Below are positions 59,362-64,000 of a stretch of DNA of 64,000 nucleotides, in pieces. Both the position numbers and the translations under genes were made by a program. Position 1 is the stretch's first letter. The number at the start of each line of letters is the position of its first letter. The stretch is from Thiothrix lacustris DSM 21227 (GTDB lineage Bacteria > Pseudomonadota > Gammaproteobacteria > Thiotrichales > Thiotrichaceae): contig NZ_JHYQ01000002.1 in assembly GCF_000621325.1 (NCBI RefSeq), positions 186,001-250,000 of the forward strand, read 5' to 3'. The notes under the pieces are model-generated. The model had not been told where the DNA came from, did not search any database, and saw only the letters and a list, made by a program, of their open reading frames with translations.

Positions 59362-59392
59362 TAGGTAATTATTTTGGGGAAGGGCTAGCAAT

Positions 59393-61636
59393 ATGGGTGA
59401 TTCACGCCCGATAGCACATGTGCGTTTTGATGAACAAGGTCAAGCCATTGAGCATTGGCTGGATGATCATTTACGCGATGTTGCAGCACTGGCAACACAA
59501 TATGCCAATACATTCAACAGTACCGACTGGGCGCATGTCGCCGGAATCTGGCACGATCTCGGCAAATACAATCCTGAATTTCAACGCTACATCAGCGACA
59601 AAACCGGCTACGTAGCCGCCAATGCACATATCGAAACTGACCATGCCCCCGGCAAAGTCAATCACTCCGCTGCGGGTGCGTTATACGCCATACAGAAACA
59701 TCCCGCACTGGGCAGAATTCTGGCCTACTTGATTGCAGGCCATCACTCCGGCTTACCCGACTGGGTGAAAGATGACGCTGATGGACGTTCGCTGGAAGAA
59801 ATCCTACAAGACAGTATCCATCTCGACAAAGCCCTGCAAGTCCCCGTTCCAGCCGATATTCTGCAAACCAAAATACCCACCTCTCCGCCTGTGGGTGGCA
59901 TTGATAACGCTGCTTTGTGGATACGGATGCTGTTTTCCTGCCTCGTGGACGCGGACTTTCTGGATACCGAACGGTTTATGCAGGAAGACAAGTTCGACCA
60001 GCGTGGGCAATACCCCGAAATAGCCAGTCTGCTGACCCGTTTCAACCAGCACATGGCAAGCTTTGCAGCCAAAGCAGCCGATACCCCGGTCAACCGTTTG
60101 CGGACACAAATCCTGCGTGATTGCCGGGGCGCAGCGCCAAAACCACCGGGCATTTTCTCCCTGACCGTGCCCACGGGTGGCGGCAAAACCTTATCCGGTA
60201 TGGCGTTTGCGTTGGAACATGCCATCCAGCATGGTAAGCAGCGCGTCATTTACGCCATTCCCTACACCAGCATCATTGAGCAAACCGCCAATATTTACCG
60301 CAACATTTTCGGCAACTGTGTGGTGGAACATCACAGCAATCTCGACCCCGATAGAGAGAATGCTCAAAGCCGTTTGGCAGCAGAAAACTGGGACGCGCCG
60401 ATTATTGTCACCACCAATGTGCAACTGTTTGAATCGCTGTTTGCCAGCCGCACCAGCCGTTGCCGCAAGCTGCATAACTTGGCGAACAGCGTGATCGTAC
60501 TGGATGAAGCACAATTGTTGCCACCCGAATTCCTGAACCCGATTCTGGGCGTGATGAAGGCTTTGGTGGAACATTACGGTGTAACGTTTGTGCTCTCCAC
60601 GGCTACCCAGCCCGCGCTGCACACCTATCACGACCCGTTTGGCAAAGCGGTGGTGCAAGGGTTTGATGCTGAGCAAATCAGCGAAATCATGCCTGATCCC
60701 GCTGCCTTGTTCGTGGCACTGGAGCGGGTAGCAGTCGAGTTACCCGCTGACTTGGTTAGCGAACGTTCGTGGGAAGATTTGGCAGAGGAAATCGCCGAAC
60801 GCGATTCCGTGCTGGTCATTGTCAACACCAAACAGCAGGCGGCGGAACTCTGTCGTTTATTGCCTGCCGATACCTATTACCTGACCACCAATCTGTGCGG
60901 GGAACACCGTTCCGAGAAGCTGAAAGACATTCGCCAACGCTTGCAAGACGGCGAACCCGTGCGGGTAGTCAGTACACAGTTGATCGAAGCCGGGGTTGAT
61001 GTGGATTTCCCGGTGGTTTATCGGGCATTGGCGGGGCTGGATTCGATTGCACAAGCTGCCGGACGTTGTAACCGTGAAGGCAAGCTGGCAGAACAAGGGC
61101 GCGTGGTGGTGTTTGTGCCGCCACTCAATGCCAAGTTGCCAGGGCATCTGGGGCGGTCTGTCACCGTGAGCCGTTCCTTGCTGCCGACTTTCACCGCATC
61201 GCCGTTACACCATTCGCACTTTCAGACCTACTTTGAGCATTTCTATGCACGGGCGGAGTCACGGGACAAACATGGCATTGTCGATTTGCTGTCCCAGAAT
61301 GCGCGTGAGTTGAAAATCCAGTTTCGCACCGCTGCCCAGCGTTTCAGGCTGATTGATGATGACGGATCTGCGGTGTTGGTGACATACGGTGCTGGCGCAA
61401 AGCTGATTGAACAACTGAAATTCATTGGGCCGAAACGTAACCTGATGCGCAAGCTGCAACGCTACACCGTGACCGTGCGTGAACAAGTGAAAAAGCGTTT
61501 GGTGCAGGCGGGCGACATTCGCGAGCTTGCCAATCTGCCGGGGGTTTACGAGCAGATTACGCCCGGCCTGTATGACCAGAAACTTGGATTATTGGTCGAT
61601 GGCGTATCGCTGTCTGCCGAATCCTTATACCTATGA
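59393..61636 (+). CDS. cas3: CRISPR-associated nuclease/helicase Cas3, type I-C
   Basis: The effector recruited by Cascade to unwind and degrade target DNA. It has 747 residues with AAGGG 8 bases before the ATG. The N-terminal HD nuclease has H54-D55 ('GIWHDLGKYNPEF'), H91 ('VNHSAAGALYA') and H117-H118 ('IAGHHSGLPDW'). The SF2 helicase has Walker A 'PTGGGKTLSGMAFALEH' (261-266), DEAQ at 371-374, and the C-terminal helicase motif VI-like 'AQAAGRCNREG'. The domain order and 'LFSCLVDADFLDTERF' suit type I-C. It is first in the operon; cas5c follows after 12 bases. All key residues are intact. Confidence 0.95.
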   Translation: MGDSRPIAHVRFDEQGQAIEHWLDDHLRDVAALATQYANTFNSTDWAHVAGIWHDLGKYNPEFQRYISDKTGYVAANAHIETDHAPGKVNHSAAGALYAIQKHPALGRILAYLIAGHHSGLPDWVKDDADGRSLEEILQDSIHLDKALQVPVPADILQTKIPTSPPVGGIDNAALWIRMLFSCLVDADFLDTERFMQEDKFDQRGQYPEIASLLTRFNQHMASFAAKAADTPVNRLRTQILRDCRGAAPKPPGIFSLTVPTGGGKTLSGMAFALEHAIQHGKQRVIYAIPYTSIIEQTANIYRNIFGNCVVEHHSNLDPDRENAQSRLAAENWDAPIIVTTNVQLFESLFASRTSRCRKLHNLANSVIVLDEAQLLPPEFLNPILGVMKALVEHYGVTFVLSTATQPALHTYHDPFGKAVVQGFDAEQISEIMPDPAALFVALERVAVELPADLVSERSWEDLAEEIAERDSVLVIVNTKQQAAELCRLLPADTYYLTTNLCGEHRSEKLKDIRQRLQDGEPVRVVSTQLIEAGVDVDFPVVYRALAGLDSIAQAAGRCNREGKLAEQGRVVVFVPPLNAKLPGHLGRSVTVSRSLLPTFTASPLHHSHFQTYFEHFYARAESRDKHGIVDLLSQNARELKIQFRTAAQRFRLIDDDGSAVLVTYGAGAKLIEQLKFIGPKRNLMRKLQRYTVTVREQVKKRLVQAGDIRELANLPGVYEQITPGLYDQKLGLLVDGVSLSAESLYL

Positions 61637-61648
61637 GGTAAAGCCACT

Positions 61649-62311
61649 ATGCAAACGTTTTGTCTGGAAGTCTCAGGTGATTTTGCCTGCTTCACCCGAC
61701 CGGAAATGAAGGTGGAGCGGGTGTCTTACGATGTCATCACGCCTTCTGCTGCCCGCGCCGTGTTTGAGGCGATTTTCTGGAAGCCTGCGATTCGCTGGCA
61801 TATCCGCCGGATTGAGGTGTTGAAACCGATTCGCTGGATCAATTTGCGCCGCAATGAAGTGTCCGGGGTTGTACCTGCGGGGGCAGTCAAATCTGCGATG
61901 AAGCAGGGCAAAGGCAATCTTGGCATGTACGTGGAAGAAGACCGCCAGCAACGTGCTGGTTTGTTCTTGCGGGATGTGCGTTATCGGCTGCACGCTGAGT
62001 TTGAAATGCTGAACAACAACCCGGAAAACAATCCGGTCAAGTTTGCTGAGATGTTCAAACGCCGCGCCAGCAAAGGGCAATGTTTCAACCAGCCTTATCT
62101 GGGCACTCGCGAATTCTCCTGTGATTTCCGTTTGGTTGAAGCGGATACCGCGCCAGCACAACCGTTGCCCGAAACGCGGGAACTGGGTTGGATGTTGTAT
62201 GACATGGATTTTGCCGATACCACCAACCCGATGCCGCGCTTCTTTCAGGCCAACATGCAAGACGGCGTTATTCACGTTCCGGCATGGGATAGCGAGGAGA
62301 TACGCGGATGA
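61649..62311 (+). CDS. cas5c: Type I-C Cascade subunit Cas5c (pre-crRNA endonuclease)
   Basis: A 220-residue RAMP-fold protein that in type I-C replaces Cas6 by cutting the repeat RNA and holding the 5' handle. 'MQTFCLEVSGDFACFTRPEM' and 'VERVSYDVITPSAARAVFEA' are the Cas5d-family start; 'FWKPAIRWHIRRIEVLKPIR' and 'QRAGLFLRDVRYRLHAEFE' follow, then 'PYLGTREFSCDFRLVE'. GAGG precedes the ATG. The stop overlaps the cas8c start (ATGA). Confidence 0.95.
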   Translation: MQTFCLEVSGDFACFTRPEMKVERVSYDVITPSAARAVFEAIFWKPAIRWHIRRIEVLKPIRWINLRRNEVSGVVPAGAVKSAMKQGKGNLGMYVEEDRQQRAGLFLRDVRYRLHAEFEMLNNNPENNPVKFAEMFKRRASKGQCFNQPYLGTREFSCDFRLVEADTAPAQPLPETRELGWMLYDMDFADTTNPMPRFFQANMQDGVIHVPAWDSEEIRG

Positions 62312-64000
62312 TCCTGCAAGCCCTCTACGACTACTACCAACGCAAATCAGCCAGTGCAGATTCTGCTTTAGCCCCCGCCGGATTTGAGTACAAGGAAATC
62401 CCCTTCATTCTAGAAATCACTGCCGATGGCAGGTTGGCACAGATTGAAGATACCCGTACAGGTGATGGCAAAAAGAAGCGGGCAAAGTCCGAACGTGTGC
62501 CACAAGGGGTGAAGAAAACCTCCGGTGTTGCCGCCAATCTGTTGTGGGACAACGCCGAATACGTGCTGGGTATTGATACTAAAGGCAAGCCAGAGCGGGT
62601 GAAAGAACAACAAGCCGCTTTTGCCGAGCGCGTCCGCCAATTGGCTATTACTGAACAGGACACAGGCATCGCGGCAGTACTGGCCTTTCTGGAAAATCTT
62701 GATACCGAAACATTACAGCAGCAACCGCAATGGGAAGAGATTACCGCCAGCAACCCCAACCTGACATTCCGTTTACAGGGGCAATCACACTTGGTCTGTC
62801 AAAGCCGCAAAGTGCAAGTTGCCTTGATGAATGCCGCCAGTGACGATAATGCCAAAGCCACTTGTTTATTGACGGGTGAACAGGCTGAAATTGAACGTCT
62901 TCATCCATCTATCAAGGGCGTCTGGGGAGCGCAAAGCTCTGGGGCAAACATCATTTCCTTTAACCTCGATGCCTTCACCTCTTATGGCAAAAGTCAGAGT
63001 TTCAATGCACCCGTCAGCAAAGAAGCGGCTTTTGCCTATACCACGGCTTTGAATCACTTACTGAGTAAAGACTCCACGCAGCGGATGCAGGTTGGGGATT
63101 CTTCCACTGTATTTTGGGCAGAGAAAGAACACCCGCTGGAAGATGATTTCACGGCTCTATGGGGTGCGGCAGACAGTAAAAAAGATGATCCCGACCGCAA
63201 TACCAATGCCGTAAAAGCCCTGTATAAATCAGTGCAGGAATACGGGCGTAACCCGGCTTTGGGTGAAGAAACCCGCTTTTTCATTCTGGGGCTTGCACCT
63301 AATGCAGCGCGTATCAGCATCCGTTTCTGGCATGTGGGAACGGTACGCGAAGTCAGCCAGCGGATTGTTGATCATTTCGACTATTTGGCGATTGATCGCC
63401 GTGAGCATGAGGCGGAATTTCTGCCGCTGTGGTTGTTGCTACGTTCAACCGCGTTGCTGGGCAAAACCGAGAATGTTCCGCCGAATCTAGCGGGTGACGT
63501 GATTCGCTGCATTCTGGAAGGCTTGCCTTACCCACAAACACTATTGGCTTCAGCCGTGCGGCGTATCCGTGCGGAGCAGGAAGTTACTTACCCACGGGCG
63601 GCTTTGCTCAAAGCCTATTTGAACCGACTCAATCCAACGGAGAATCTTGCCGTGTCACTTGATCTTGAAAATGCCAATACGGGCTACCGTTTAGGACGCC
63701 TGTTTGCCGTGCTGGAAAAAATCCAGGAAGAAGCGCAACCCGGTATCAATGCCACTATTCGTGACCGTTATTACGGGGCAGCTTCTGCCACACCGGTCAC
63801 TGTGTTTTCCACGCTGTTGAAACTGAAAAACCATCACCTGAGCAAGCTGGATAACAAAGGTCGGGTGAGCAACTTTGAAAAACTGCTGGGTGAGATTTTG
63901 GGCGGAATTGTCGATTTTCCAGCTCATTTACCCTTGGCGGATCAAGGCCGCTTTGCGATTGGTTACTACCACCAGCGCCAAGATTTTTTCAAAAAACGTG
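62308..64000 (+). CDS. cas8c: Type I-C Cascade large subunit Cas8c (Csd1), 3' end outside window
   Basis: The reading frame is open from the ATG at 62308 to the right edge (564 codons), so the gene is cut by the window. Csd1 members are usually around 570-600 residues, so little is missing. Family features are the start 'MILQALYDYYQRKSASADSA', 'TCLLTGEQAEIERLHPSIKG', 'GAQSSGANIISFNLDAFTSY' followed by 'NAPVSKEAAFAYTTALNHLL', and 'NPALGEETRFFILGLAPNAA'. In the complex it recognises the PAM and, in some species, an internal start yields the small subunit. The start overlaps the cas5c stop by 4 bases. Confidence 0.94.
   Translation, partial: MILQALYDYYQRKSASADSALAPAGFEYKEIPFILEITADGRLAQIEDTRTGDGKKKRAKSERVPQGVKKTSGVAANLLWDNAEYVLGIDTKGKPERVKEQQAAFAERVRQLAITEQDTGIAAVLAFLENLDTETLQQQPQWEEITASNPNLTFRLQGQSHLVCQSRKVQVALMNAASDDNAKATCLLTGEQAEIERLHPSIKGVWGAQSSGANIISFNLDAFTSYGKSQSFNAPVSKEAAFAYTTALNHLLSKDSTQRMQVGDSSTVFWAEKEHPLEDDFTALWGAADSKKDDPDRNTNAVKALYKSVQEYGRNPALGEETRFFILGLAPNAARISIRFWHVGTVREVSQRIVDHFDYLAIDRREHEAEFLPLWLLLRSTALLGKTENVPPNLAGDVIRCILEGLPYPQTLLASAVRRIRAEQEVTYPRAALLKAYLNRLNPTENLAVSLDLENANTGYRLGRLFAVLEKIQEEAQPGINATIRDRYYGAASATPVTVFSTLLKLKNHHLSKLDNKGRVSNFEKLLGEILGGIVDFPAHLPLADQGRFAIGYYHQRQDFFKKR

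Noticed and set aside
59239-64000. Looked for a CRISPR array inside the window.
   Set aside because: No direct repeats of about 30 bases with regular spacing are present; the array should lie past the right edge.

Overview
This window is chromosomal DNA from a gammaproteobacterium. The supporting evidence is the elongator tRNA-Met, LolD, RsmJ, SlyX, IscR and the DUF1249 (YqiB-like) protein, which all look like their gammaproteobacterial relatives. A sulfur oxidiser of the Thiothrix type fits the gene mix (a periplasmic SoxH-like metallo-beta-lactamase protein, an orphan TRAP binding protein, a large exopolysaccharide locus), but that genus is an inference. I see no insertion sequences, integrases or prophage genes.

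Layout. 1-4.3 kb: the end of a LolC/E permease, lolD, a DUF2062 protein and comEC. 4.4-6.8 kb: a 774-residue tail-anchored protein made almost wholly of Arg-Asp heptads, followed by tRNA-Met with a consensus promoter and a strong terminator. 7-11.1 kb: the branched-chain amino acid operon ilvI-ilvH-ilvC and a DUF1624 membrane protein. 11.1-12 kb: a small HExxH protein and a CopD-like membrane protein. 12-27.2 kb, all on the minus strand: a Wzx/Wzy-type exopolysaccharide cluster. It holds rfbACDB for dTDP-rhamnose, a methyltransferase, a split Alg13/Alg14-type glycosyltransferase, flippase, polymerase, acetyltransferase, two GT2 enzymes, an initiating sugar transferase, an acyltransferase and a Wzc-type kinase. 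Most genes in it overlap by 1 or 4 bases.

27.3-34.7 kb: a secreted MBL-fold hydrolase, an XRE-type regulator divergent from a small lipoprotein, panB-panC-panD, a hairpin-rich intergenic stretch, an unknown protein paired with a Sel1-repeat protein, a TrpD-like phosphoribosyltransferase and a 65-residue protein. 34.8-41.3 kb: a FemAB-like acyltransferase coupled to a cupin-like oxygenase, glgC, tsaD, a CE6-type esterase and a TRAP substrate-binding protein. 41.4-50 kb: argG-slyX-rsmJ, DUF423, a PrpA/B-type phosphatase, iscR with a recognisable promoter and IscR-like box, a DUF1249 protein, pgm and selD-mnmH.

50-59.2 kb: a second sugar transferase preceded by a nine-G tract, a type II secretion minicluster gspD-gspE-gspF, a DUF1015 protein, a membrane protein with a strictly periodic methionine heptad tail, and signal peptidase I. 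59.4 kb to the right edge: the start of a type I-C CRISPR-Cas operon (cas3-cas5c-cas8c). cas8c runs off the window, and no CRISPR array is inside it.

The most unusual items are the two low-complexity heptad-repeat membrane proteins (4433-6757 and 57530-58276). They share an architecture of one membrane segment plus a long periodic helix but have opposite chemistry. Next come the poly-G tract upstream of the second sugar transferase and the FemAB-like/cupin gene pair.
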